DNA of 64,000 bases from Nostoc sp. UHCC 0702. GTDB lineage: Bacteria; Cyanobacteriota; Cyanobacteriia; Cyanobacteriales; Nostocaceae. Shown here in pieces: positions 1 to 7,036 of this stretch (positions are counted from its first letter, which is position 1; each line of letters starts with the position of its first letter). The stretch lies in NCBI GenBank assembly GCA_017164015.1, contig CP071065.1, positions 1,181,409-1,245,408 on the forward strand. Direction: 5' to 3'. Under the pieces are notes generated by a model. The model worked only from the letters and a program-made list of their open reading frames with translations. It was not told the origin of the DNA and did no database searches. The position numbers and the translations under genes were made by a program.

Positions 1-1395
1 TTTAATTAGCCCAGGAATCGCCGCTTCTGATTTGATTTCTCCCAGGGCAGATGCCGCACGATAACGCACATCTGAGTCTTGATCTTCTAGTAATTTAATT
101 AGCCCAGGAATCGCCGCTTCTGATTTGATTTCTCCCAGGGCAGATGCCGCACGATAACGCACATCTGAGTCTTGATCTTCTAGTAATTTAATTAGCCCAG
201 GAATCGCCGCTTCTGATTTGATTTCTCCCAGGGCAGATGCCGCACGATAACGCACATCTGAGTCTTGATCTTCTAGTAATTTAATTAGCCCAGGAATCGC
301 CGCTTCTGATTTGATTTCTCCCAGGGCAAATGCCGCACTATCACGCACATCTGAGTCTTGATCTTCTAGTAATTTAATTAGCCCAGGAATCGCCGCTTCT
401 GATTTGATTTCTCCCAGGGCAAATGCCGCACTATCACGCACATCTGAGTCTTGATCTTCTAGTAATTTAATTAGCCCAGGAATCGCCGCTTCTGATTTGA
501 TTTCTCCCAGGGCAGATGCCGCACTATCACGCACAGAGTAGTATTGATCTTCTAGTAATTTAATTAGCCCAGGAATCGCCGCTTCTGATTTGATTTCTCC
601 CAGGGCAGATGCCGCACTATCACGCACAGAGTAGTATTGATCTTCTAGTAATTTAATTAGCCCAGGAATCGCCGCTTCTGATTTGATTTCTCCCAGGGCA
701 GATGCCGCACGATAACGCACATCTGAGTCTTGATCTTCTAGTAATTTAATTAGCCCAGGAATCGCCGCTTCTGATTTGATTTCTCCCAGGGCAGATGCCG
801 CACTATCACGCACAGAGGAGTCTTGATCTTCTAGTAATTTAATTAGCCCAGGAATCGCCGCTTCTGATTTGATTTCTCCCAGGGCAGATGCCGCACTATC
901 ACGCACAGAGTAGTATTGATGTTCTAGTAATTTAATTAGCCCAGGAATCGCCGCTTCTGATTTGATTTCTCCCAGGGCAGATGCCGCACTATCACGCACA
1001 GAGTAGTATTGATCTTCTAGTAATTTAATTAGCCCAGGAATCGCCGCTTCTGATTTGATTTCTCCCAGGGCAGATGCCGCACGATAACGCACATCTGAGT
1101 ATTGATGTTCTAGTAATTTAATTAGCCCAGGAATCGCCGCTTCTGATTTGATTTCTCCCAGGGCAGATGCCGCACTATCACGCACAGAGTAGTATTGATG
1201 TTCTAGTAATTTAATTAGCCCAGGAATCGCCGCTTCTGATTTGATTTCTCCCAGGGCAGATGCCGCACGATAACGCACATCTGAGTCTTGATCTTCTAGT
1301 AATTTAATTAGCCCAGGAATCGCCGCTTCTGATTTGATTTCTCCCAGGGCAGATGCCGCACGATAACGCACAGAGTAGTATTGATGTTCTAGTAA
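1..1395 (-). repeat. 15 tandem 93-bp units encoding 31-aa HEAT repeats
   Basis: Units start at positions 1, 94, 187 and so on every 93 bp to 1303, all in frame. About 49 bp per unit (coding EIKSEAAIPGLIK and its flank) are identical in every copy. Differences sit in a few blocks: LLED or LLEH; QDSD, QYYS, QYSD or QDSS; VRYR or VRDS; AAS or AAF. These blocks occur in mixed combinations, as expected from recent amplification with recombination or gene conversion among units. The array probably continues beyond position 1. Confidence 0.97.
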
Positions 1396-2904
1396 TGGAT
1401 TGAGATGAGCAATTGCCTTGTCTGATTTTGTTAAGCCTAAAAGCAGGATTTTAAATAGTAAAGGAATTTCTAACTCAGCAACCAAATTAACTGTCTGCTG
1501 CTGCAATTCTAGCTTTAGCGCACCTGCTAACCTTGCGCCTAACTGCCAATCTACCTTTAAGGCTAAATTTACCACTTGCAACGCCTGTGGTTCATCATCC
1601 ACCAATCCCAGCATCAATTTCAGAGGTTCAGTCCATTTTAAATAATTTAAATACTCTCGCTGGAGACAGTCATCACTCAGGTTTGGTAACTGCGTCAGCA
1701 AACATTCGGCGGTGTAATATTCCTGAATTAGTTGGTGGCGAAATTCAATTTGGTTATTTGCACCAAGTTGAATTAAGTGATGGTTGAGTAAATCTTGCAG
1801 CCATTCTAAAGCTCTGTCGCGTGGTCGATCAAATTTCTCAGCTTGCAAAAACTGGGTTAAAACTTCCTCGGCTTCTGACTTGGGTATGGCGACATTCAAT
1901 TCTGTCAGCTTATCCCCTTTGGTCATGTAGAACGCCAAATGTTTTAATAACGAAAACCAGTTACGCCGGGACTCATCTGTAACTGCAACACCTTGGCGAA
2001 TTTGACGCTCATAGTGTTTGGTAAAGTTTTGAAACACCAAACCCAAGTTCAACGGGATATCTCCTGTTTTTGCAAACAATGAACACAGCATTAACAGCAG
2101 CAATGGCGTTTCGCCAAACTCCCGCAACCTGTCGCCCAAGTTCTGCAACATCTGCTCACCCTGTTCTGGCAAATAGGTGCGGACAAACTGCTGCATTTGT
2201 TCTGCTGTCAGGGGTTGCATTTCCAGCTTTTGAGTAATGCCCAAATCACCCCCCACGCCTAAATCCCGCGTGGTGAATATCATCGGCGTGGTTTTTTCGT
2301 AGTCTTGCCGGAATTTATACAAATCTCGCCGCGCTGCTTCTGAGGGTAATTCGTTGATTCCATCTACTAACAGCAAAAATTGACCGTCATACAGCAGTTT
2401 TTCTATGGTTGTAGTGTCTAACAGTAAGCGATGGCGTTTCAAGAAATCTCGAACCAAGTCCAGTATTGAGGTTTGGTAATAACGCAACTCTACCAGGATG
2501 GGGATTTGACCTAACCCCCCGGCCCCCTTCCCTACGAGGGAAGGGGGAGAATTAGCTCCCCTCTCCGCTTCGGGGAGGGGTTGGGGGAGGGGTTTCCCCG
2601 CTTCCTCTAATAACAACCGCACCAACGCTGTTGATTTCCCTGAACCTGGCCGCCCTACTAGCAAGACGTGTTCTTTAGCATACTTCCGCAACCCTGCCAG
2701 CACGTCTAAGCGTTCGATTTTCTCGTGGGCTTGGCTCCTTTGTTCTTTGGCAGATGGCACTGTCTCCACCGTAAAGTCTAACAGTAGCGGTGTGTGCTTC
2801 TGCTCAATTCGCTGCTGTCCTACTACATCCGTCAGCGTGTAAGCATTCCACCATTGAGCATAACGATTGCAGAGCGATTCGAGGTAGTCATTCCAGTTAA
2901 TCAT
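1..2904 (-). CDS. NACHT-family STAND NTPase with C-terminal HEAT repeat array (partial, runs off left edge)
   Basis: Reading the minus strand from ATG at 2904 gives 968 open codons to position 1, so the C-terminus and stop lie outside the window. The Walker A loop GRPGSGKST is at residues 84-92, Walker B FLLLVDGINEL near 175-185, and a winged-helix-like segment FRHQLIQEYYTAE follows; these are NACHT hallmarks. From residue 504 onward the protein is 15 copies of a 31-residue HEAT (PBS-lyase-like) repeat. NACHT STAND proteins act as ligand-triggered switches, and several bacterial ones defend against phage; that role here is inference. Residues ~103-131, between Walker A and the next strand IPILVEL, are encoded by a palindromic repeat inserted in frame. 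The effector or N-terminal domain is short (about 80 residues) and not recognised. The family call is firm; the biological role is unknown. Confidence 0.9.
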   Translation of the reverse strand, partial: MINWNDYLESLCNRYAQWWNAYTLTDVVGQQRIEQKHTPLLLDFTVETVPSAKEQRSQAHEKIERLDVLAGLRKYAKEHVLLVGRPGSGKSTALVRLLLEEAGKPLPQPLPEAERGANSPPSLVGKGAGGLGQIPILVELRYYQTSILDLVRDFLKRHRLLLDTTTIEKLLYDGQFLLLVDGINELPSEAARRDLYKFRQDYEKTTPMIFTTRDLGVGGDLGITQKLEMQPLTAEQMQQFVRTYLPEQGEQMLQNLGDRLREFGETPLLLLMLCSLFAKTGDIPLNLGLVFQNFTKHYERQIRQGVAVTDESRRNWFSLLKHLAFYMTKGDKLTELNVAIPKSEAEEVLTQFLQAEKFDRPRDRALEWLQDLLNHHLIQLGANNQIEFRHQLIQEYYTAECLLTQLPNLSDDCLQREYLNYLKWTEPLKLMLGLVDDEPQALQVVNLALKVDWQLGARLAGALKLELQQQTVNLVAELEIPLLFKILLLGLTKSDKAIAHLNPLLEHQYYSVRYRAASALGEIKSEAAIPGLIKLLEDQDSDVRYRAASALGEIKSEAAIPGLIKLLEHQYYSVRDSAASALGEIKSEAAIPGLIKLLEHQYSDVRYRAASALGEIKSEAAIPGLIKLLEDQYYSVRDSAASALGEIKSEAAIPGLIKLLEHQYYSVRDSAASALGEIKSEAAIPGLIKLLEDQDSSVRDSAASALGEIKSEAAIPGLIKLLEDQDSDVRYRAASALGEIKSEAAIPGLIKLLEDQYYSVRDSAASALGEIKSEAAIPGLIKLLEDQYYSVRDSAASALGEIKSEAAIPGLIKLLEDQDSDVRDSAAFALGEIKSEAAIPGLIKLLEDQDSDVRDSAAFALGEIKSEAAIPGLIKLLEDQDSDVRYRAASALGEIKSEAAIPGLIKLLEDQDSDVRYRAASALGEIKSEAAIPGLIKLLEDQDSDVRYRAASALGEIKSEAAIPGLIK
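2511..2595. repeat. Palindromic GC-rich module inserted in frame in the NACHT gene
   Basis: The segment consists of two inverted arms (a CCCCTCTCC...GGAGAGGGG type hairpin and a CCCCCTTCCC...GGGAAGGGGG hairpin). On the minus strand it keeps the reading frame and encodes a Pro/Gly-rich stretch (PLPQPLPEAERG, then GKGAGGLGQ). Similar arms occur between genes at 3318-3360, 19848-19903 and 53276-53320, so this is a dispersed genomic repeat rather than native NACHT sequence. Confidence 0.8.
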
Positions 2905-3057
2905 GCTGTGTGCAATTGTGAAATGCTGATGTTGGGGATAGGGCAAAGGTTACAGAGAAAGGTTAAATGTTGCTCACCTAACCTCTAGGAACTGTATTTT
3001 ATCGACATGGTTTAATTTACTGCTTTAAATTGTAACTTTATTATTTGGGTTGAAATT

Positions 3058-3267
3058 CTCGTGAGCGAGTATCAAATACTCGTGGGCGAGTCTTTTTATC
3101 TCGTGGGCGAGTCTTTTAGTCTCGTGAGCGAGTATCAAATACTCGTGGGCGAGTCTTTTTATCTCGTGAGCGAGTCTTTAATACTCGTGGGCGAGTCTTT
3201 TTATCTCGTGAGCGAGTATCAAATACTCGTGGGCGAGTCTTTTTATCTCGTGGGCGAGTATCATATT
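3058..3267. repeat. Ten tandem 21-bp units, each with a CTCG-TGRG-CGAG hairpin
   Basis: Each 21-bp unit begins CTCGTGAGCGAG or CTCGTGGGCGAG, a short inverted repeat, followed by a 9-bp AT-rich linker (TATCAAATA or TCTTTTTAT). An isolated eleventh unit lies near 3459-3479. The array starts 153 bp upstream of the NACHT start codon, so it lies in its promoter or leader. Because 21 bp is seven codons it creates a repetitive open frame on the plus strand, which I do not regard as a gene. The 2905-3057 stretch before it shows no clear feature. Confidence 0.9.
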
Positions 3268-3299
3268 ATGTTCGCTTGATTACTTATTAAAACCGAAGA

Positions 3300-3415
3300 A
3301 CCCCACCCCACCAAAGCTACGCTTTGTTCCCCCTCCCCGTTCACGGGGAGGGGTTAGGGAGCCAGTGCGTTGGGCGGCTCTGCCGACTTGAAGCATCTGG
3401 CGTGGTGGGGTGCAA
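3300..3415. repeat. Palindromic dispersed repeat with CCCCACC/GGTGGGG ends
   Basis: The segment begins CCCCACCCCACCA and ends TGGTGGGGTG, with a CCCCTCCCCG...CGGGGAGGGG hairpin inside. It is a nested non-coding palindromic repeat of the kind scattered through Nostoc-type genomes. Just after it, at 3434-3452, lies a single end (CCGAACTTGATATC) of the MITE family found complete at 9505 and 14141. Confidence 0.6.
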
Positions 3416-3572
3416 TGACTGTGGTAATCATAACTAATTAACCGAACTTGATATCAAATACTCGTGGGCGAGTCTTTTACTTTTATAGGAGTTCTCACTT
3501 TGATGCAATACAATCGGAACCTCACCCCGCATTTGCTAACGCAAACGCTCCCCTCTCCTTAGTAAGGAGAGG

Positions 3573-3717
3573 GGTTAGGGCAGAGGGGTGAGGGGTTAGG
3601 GGTGAGGGGTTAGGGGTGAGGGGTGAGGGGTTAGGGGTGAGGGGTTAGGGGTGAGGGGTTAGGGGTGAGGGGTTAGGGGTGAGGGGTTAGGGGTGAGGGG
3701 TTAGGGGTTAGGGGTGA
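3573..3717. repeat. G-rich tandem array of alternating GGGGTTA and GGGGTGA heptamers
   Basis: About twenty heptamers with a run of four G on the plus strand, ending roughly 70 bp before the start of the three-TM protein gene. The spacing of the G runs would permit G-quadruplex formation on the plus strand; that is inference only. Confidence 0.9.
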
Positions 3718-3786
3718 GGTTAAAAAATGTACTTTACACAAACATAAATTATGCTAATTTCATCTCAGTGAACTCTGCATTTCCTA

Positions 3787-4296
3787 ATGTCTAACCCATT
3801 ACCAACTGAACCTCAGCCTCAGCCCCAACTGCTGAGTAATTTTGAATTAGACTTGCTCAAACAAGAATACTTTTTTCTGCAAAACACTATCGAAGATTAC
3901 AATAAGCAAATTTGGGTAATCAAGGCCCTGGGAATTACTGGAACTGGAGGTGTTTTAGCATTGATGTTACAACAAAAAGCTAACGCCAGTGCGATCGCTA
4001 TCATCGGTTGCACTATCCCGATATTTTTCTGGGTTCTCGAAAGCCAATGGAAACACTTTCAGCGCGGTTTTTACCCCCGTGTTAGCGAAATTGAATATAT
4101 TCTCACTAAGACAAATAATTTCAAAACCCCCGGAATCTACAGCAGTTGGACGCTTACCCACAAGCGCACTACCAACCCCAAACGTAAAGGCTACCTCTGG
4201 GATGGACTCTTAAATCGCAGTGTCTTTATCAGCTATGTTTTAGAAATTGTATTTCTTTTACTCATCGCTGCGATCGCGCCTAAAATTTGGAAATAA
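3787..4296 (+). CDS. Hypothetical three-TM protein, resembling small predicted pore-forming effectors
   Basis: The 169-residue protein has a Pro/Gln-rich start (1-15), a short amphipathic helix (about 16-40), two closely spaced hydrophobic segments (about 43-61 and 67-84), a basic cytoplasmic-looking stretch and a third hydrophobic segment (about 146-164). I do not recognise the family with confidence. The architecture of a helix, a TM hairpin and a soluble linker recalls SLATT-type and similar membrane proteins that accompany NTPase conflict systems. The gene is divergent from the NACHT gene across an 880-bp repeat-filled gap, so they could share regulation, but they are not an operon. The start at 3787 is the first in-frame ATG; there is no strong ribosome-binding site. 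Confidence 0.65.
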   Translation: MSNPLPTEPQPQPQLLSNFELDLLKQEYFFLQNTIEDYNKQIWVIKALGITGTGGVLALMLQQKANASAIAIIGCTIPIFFWVLESQWKHFQRGFYPRVSEIEYILTKTNNFKTPGIYSSWTLTHKRTTNPKRKGYLWDGLLNRSVFISYVLEIVFLLLIAAIAPKIWK

Positions 4297-4416
4297 TCAG
4301 TAATGCAAACCACCCAGCTTTGTATTTGCGAATGATTCTTCTTGGTCTTGAAGTGAACCAAGGCTTATGCAAAACTTGAGATCCTTCGCTTCTAGCCCAC
4401 TTTGAGGAATTGAGAC

Positions 4417-5937
4417 ATGGCGCGTCTAGCACTGCTGAGTGTATCTAATAAAACTGGTTTAATTGACTTAGCCCGTACTTTAGTTGAAGAATTTGACTTT
4501 GATTTAATCAGCAGTGGGGGAACAGCCCAAGCCCTCAAAGATGCGGGTTTACCTGTGACGAAAGTTGCAGATTACACAGGTTCACCAGAAATTTTAGGTG
4601 GACGAGTCAAAACGCTACATCCCCGCATTCATGGCGGAATTTTGGCAAGGCGGGATGTCCCACAAGATATTACAGATTTAGAAAATAACCAAATTCGCCC
4701 CATTGATTTGGTGGTAGTAAATCTTTATCCTTTTGAGGAAACTATTGCTAAACCAGGGGTGACATTAGCGGAAGCTGTTGAGCAAATTGATATCGGCGGC
4801 CCTGCTATGCTAAGGGCTGCATCGAAAAACTACGCACATTTAACGGTGTTATGCGACCCGGCACAGTATGATGAATATTTGCAAGAATTGCGGCAACATA
4901 ACGGTGAAGCGTCTTTAGAGTTTCGCCAGAAAGCTGCTTTAAAAGGATTTTTGCATACTTCCAGTTATGACCAAGCGATCGCATCCTACCTTGCAGGCAC
5001 ACAACAATACAATCTTTCTGGGCAACAATTGCAATCTCTGCGCTACGGCGAAAACCCCCATCAACCCGCCGCCTGGTATCAAACTGGCGCTACCCCCACA
5101 GGATGGGCAGCTGCAACCAAACTCCAAGGCAAAGAACTCAGTTACAATAACTTAGTTGATTTAGAAGCCGCACGCCGAATTATTTCTGAGTTCACTGATA
5201 CCCCCGCAGCCACAATTATCAAACATACAAATCCCTGCGGTACAGCACTAGGCAACACTATTGTCGAAGCTTACCAAAAAGCCTTCAACGCAGATTCGAC
5301 TTCTGCCTTTGGTGGTATTGTTGCCCTCAACCGTCCGATAGATGTTGCTACCGCCAGCGAGTTAACCAAAACATTTTTAGAATGTGTGGTTGCACCAAGT
5401 TGTGATGCAGCAGCACAAGAAATTCTTGCCAAAAAAACCAACGTGCGGGTTTTGACTTTATCAGATTTGAGCAGTGGCCCCAAGGAAATAGTCAAAGCGA
5501 TCGCAGGCGGTTTCCTCGTCCAAGCTACTGATGATATGATCGCTGATACTAGTCAATGGCAAGTCGCCACCGAACGACAACCCACCCCAGAAGAGTTAGC
5601 AGAATTGCTGTTTGCCTGGAAAGTTTGCAAACATGTGAAATCAAATGCGATCATTGTGACAAGCGATCGCACTACTCTAGGTGTAGGCGCGGGACAAATG
5701 AATCGTGTCGGTTCAGTTAAAATCGCTTTAGAACAAGCTGGGGAAAAAGCCAAAGGTGCAATTCTAGCCAGCGATGGATTTTTCCCCTTTGATGATTCAG
5801 TCAAAACAGCAGCAGCAGCAGGAATTACTGCCATCGTTCAACCAGGAGGCAGTTTACGGGATAAAGAAGTCATCAAAGTTGCGAATGAACTGGGTTTAGT
5901 GATGCTCTTAACTGGTATACGTCACTTTTTACACTAA
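4417..5937 (+). CDS. purH: Bifunctional AICAR formyltransferase / IMP cyclohydrolase
   Basis: The 506-residue protein carries out the last two steps of purine synthesis, formylating AICAR from 10-formyl-THF and closing the ring to IMP. The N-terminal MGS-like cyclohydrolase domain begins ALLSVSNKTGL and includes SSGGTAQAL and GGRVKTLHP. The transformylase domain includes LRYGENPHQ, IKHTNPCG and the Lys-His pair in CKHVKSNAI. Length and motifs are typical and complete. GAGGAA lies 7 bp before the ATG. The gene stands alone; a purine operon is not visible around it. Confidence 0.98.
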   Translation: MARLALLSVSNKTGLIDLARTLVEEFDFDLISSGGTAQALKDAGLPVTKVADYTGSPEILGGRVKTLHPRIHGGILARRDVPQDITDLENNQIRPIDLVVVNLYPFEETIAKPGVTLAEAVEQIDIGGPAMLRAASKNYAHLTVLCDPAQYDEYLQELRQHNGEASLEFRQKAALKGFLHTSSYDQAIASYLAGTQQYNLSGQQLQSLRYGENPHQPAAWYQTGATPTGWAAATKLQGKELSYNNLVDLEAARRIISEFTDTPAATIIKHTNPCGTALGNTIVEAYQKAFNADSTSAFGGIVALNRPIDVATASELTKTFLECVVAPSCDAAAQEILAKKTNVRVLTLSDLSSGPKEIVKAIAGGFLVQATDDMIADTSQWQVATERQPTPEELAELLFAWKVCKHVKSNAIIVTSDRTTLGVGAGQMNRVGSVKIALEQAGEKAKGAILASDGFFPFDDSVKTAAAAGITAIVQPGGSLRDKEVIKVANELGLVMLLTGIRHFLH

Positions 5938-5956
5938 ATTGATGGCTGATAACTGT

Positions 5957-6087
5957 CCCTGATACCATTTCACTTAATTACTGATACAAATTCTTTCACC
6001 CCTGCCCCCCTGCCCCCCTGCCCCCCTGCCCCCCTGCTCCCCTGCTCCCCTGCTTGTATCAAACTTATAGTAAAAGGGTATGAGATG
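5957..6087. repeat. Small inverted-repeat element with an internal TGCCCCCC array
   Basis: The left part, GATACCATTTCACTT then ACTGATACAAA, is mirrored on the right by the complement of GTACCATCTCATAC and TTTGATACAAG. The middle is a run of TGCCCCCC or TGCTCCCC octamers at about 6002-6053. A related one-sided copy (GATACGATTTCAC...ACTGATACAAATTC plus TGCTCCCC repeats) lies at 31469-31541 just before phoD. Confidence 0.55.
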
Positions 6088-6117
6088 GTACAGTTCGTAA
6101 AGTGTCACTCCTAATAC

Positions 6118-6145
6118 TTGCTGTAGAAAACAATGGTGTTATTCT
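6118..6145 (+). promoter_or_regulatory. Promoter of the first Yfr2-like RNA
   Basis: TTGCTG at 6118-6123 and TATTCT at 6140-6145 are separated by 16 bp and lie just upstream of the conserved RNA start. The second copy has TTGCTA (6271-6276), 17 bp, TATCTT (6294-6299). The third has TATTCT (6447-6452) but a poor -35. Conservation of the -10 in all three copies supports independent promoters. Confidence 0.55.
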
Positions 6146-6148
6146 TCA

Positions 6149-6222
6149 GTTGTGTGTGAGGAGCAAGTTGAAAATAAAAAGCGTCTGGGGTGGAAACACG
6201 GCAACACTCCCAGGCGCTTTTT
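6149..6222 (+). ncRNA. Yfr2-like small RNA, tandem copy 1
   Basis: The predicted RNA starts around GTTGTGTGTGAGGAGC. It ends in a long hairpin (AAAAAGCGTCTGGGGTG pairing with CACTCCCAGGCGCTTTTT) whose loop reads GGAAACACGGCAACA, close to the doubled GGAAACA loop motif known for the Yfr2 family of cyanobacterial sRNAs. The T run makes the hairpin an intrinsic terminator. The 5' GUGUGAGGAG is complementary to the CUCCUCACAC core of the conserved sRNA Yfr1; near-complementarity of Yfr1 and Yfr2 motifs has been described. The family call rests on these motifs alone. Confidence 0.65.
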
Positions 6223-6302
6223 AATTTGTGTCCTGAAATTCTGTAATTTACAAAAATTTATCTAAAATACTTGCTATTTTCTGAGATTGGTGATATCTTT
6301 CA

Positions 6303-6377
6303 GTTGTGTGTGAGGAGCAAGTTATAAAGTAAAAAGCGTCTGGGGTGGAAACACGGCAACACTCCCAGGCGCTTTTT
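6303..6377 (+). ncRNA. Yfr2-like small RNA, tandem copy 2
   Basis: This copy lies 154 bp after copy 1, with an identical 5' segment GTTGTGTGTGAGGAGC and an identical terminator hairpin with GGAAACACGG loop. The linker between them differs slightly (TATAAAGT). The sequence between copies is not conserved apart from the promoter boxes, so the conservation follows the RNA and its -10/-35 region. Confidence 0.65.
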
Positions 6378-6455
6378 AATTTAGTGTAAAAATTATCCAC
6401 TTAGTAAAGTGTCACATAATATACTCAGTCTTCTATGAAATAAGGATATTCTTCA

Positions 6456-6530
6456 ATTGTGTGTGAGGAGTAGGGTTAAAAGTAAAAAGCGTCTGAGGTG
6501 GAAACAAGGCAACACTCTCAGGCGCTTTTT
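6456..6530 (+). ncRNA. Yfr2-like small RNA, tandem copy 3 (diverged)
   Basis: The third copy has the 5' segment ATTGTGTGTGAGGAGTAGG, giving an exact 11-nt complement to the Yfr1 core ACUCCUCACAC. Its hairpin has compensating changes (CTGAGGTG with CACTCTCAG), which preserve the stem and support an RNA-level function. The loop is GGAAACAAGGCAACA. Confidence 0.65.
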
Positions 6531-6541
6531 AATTGGCTTAT

Positions 6542-6630
6542 CAGTCAACAGTCAATAGTCAATAGTCAACAGTCAATAGTCAATAGTCAATAGTCAATAG
6601 TCAACAGTCAATAGTCAATAGTCAACAGTC
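6542..6630. repeat. Short tandem heptamers (AATAGTC/AACAGTC)
   Basis: About twelve heptamers alternating AGTCAAT and AGTCAAC lie between the third small RNA and the TATAGC-ended element. They are non-coding. Confidence 0.9.
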
Positions 6631-6648
6631 ATAAATTCTACTTTTGGG

Positions 6649-7033
6649 TATAGCAAAAGCCTTAGTAGTTAGGACATCAACAGATGATAAAACCTAGACA
6701 CGAAAAGACTTTTCACCTAGTCCCCAGTCCCCAGTCCCCAGTCCCCAGTCCCCAGCCCCCAGTCCCCAGTCCCCAGTCCCCAGTCCCCAGTCCCCAGTCC
6801 CCAGTCCCCAGTCCCCAGTCCCCAGTCCCCAGTCCCCAGTCCCCAGTCCCCAGTCCCCAGCCCCCAGTCCCCAGTCCCCAGTCCCCAGTCCCCAGTCCCC
6901 AGTCCCCAGTCCCCAGTCCCCAGTCCCCAGTCCCCAGTCCCCAGTCCCCAGTCCCCAGTCCCCAGTCCCCAGTCCCCAGTCCCCAGTCCCCAGTCCCCAG
7001 TCCCCAGTCCCCAGTCCCCAGTCCCCTGCTATA
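6649..7033 (+). mobile_element. TATAGC-ended non-autonomous element carrying more than 40 CCCCAGT heptamers
   Basis: The element begins TATAGCAAAAGCC, continues with TTAGGACATCAACAGATG and AAAGACTTTTCACC, then an array of about 44 CCCCAGT heptamers (6719-7026), and ends CCCCTGCTATA. A second copy in reverse orientation at 56644-56748 shares all non-repeat parts but has only about four heptamers. The termini are a short inverted repeat (TATAGC/GCTATA). Both strands of the array are open in every frame, which is an artefact of the repeat. The element ends three bases before the DUF3891 stop codon. Confidence 0.75.
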
Positions 7034-7036
7034 TAT

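Noticed and set aside
1418-2988. Plus-strand ORFs opposite the NACHT gene
   Set aside because: Shadows of the minus-strand coding sequence, which has clear NACHT motifs.
3058-3267. CRISPR-like array or a repetitive protein gene
   Set aside because: Units are only 21 bp with no unique spacers and no cas genes, and the open frame exists only because 21 is a multiple of three.
6149-6530. Yfr1 genes on the minus strand, because ACTCCTCACAC is present there
   Set aside because: No terminator follows the motif in that direction, while the plus strand has promoter boxes, a conserved 5' end and a terminator hairpin in each copy.
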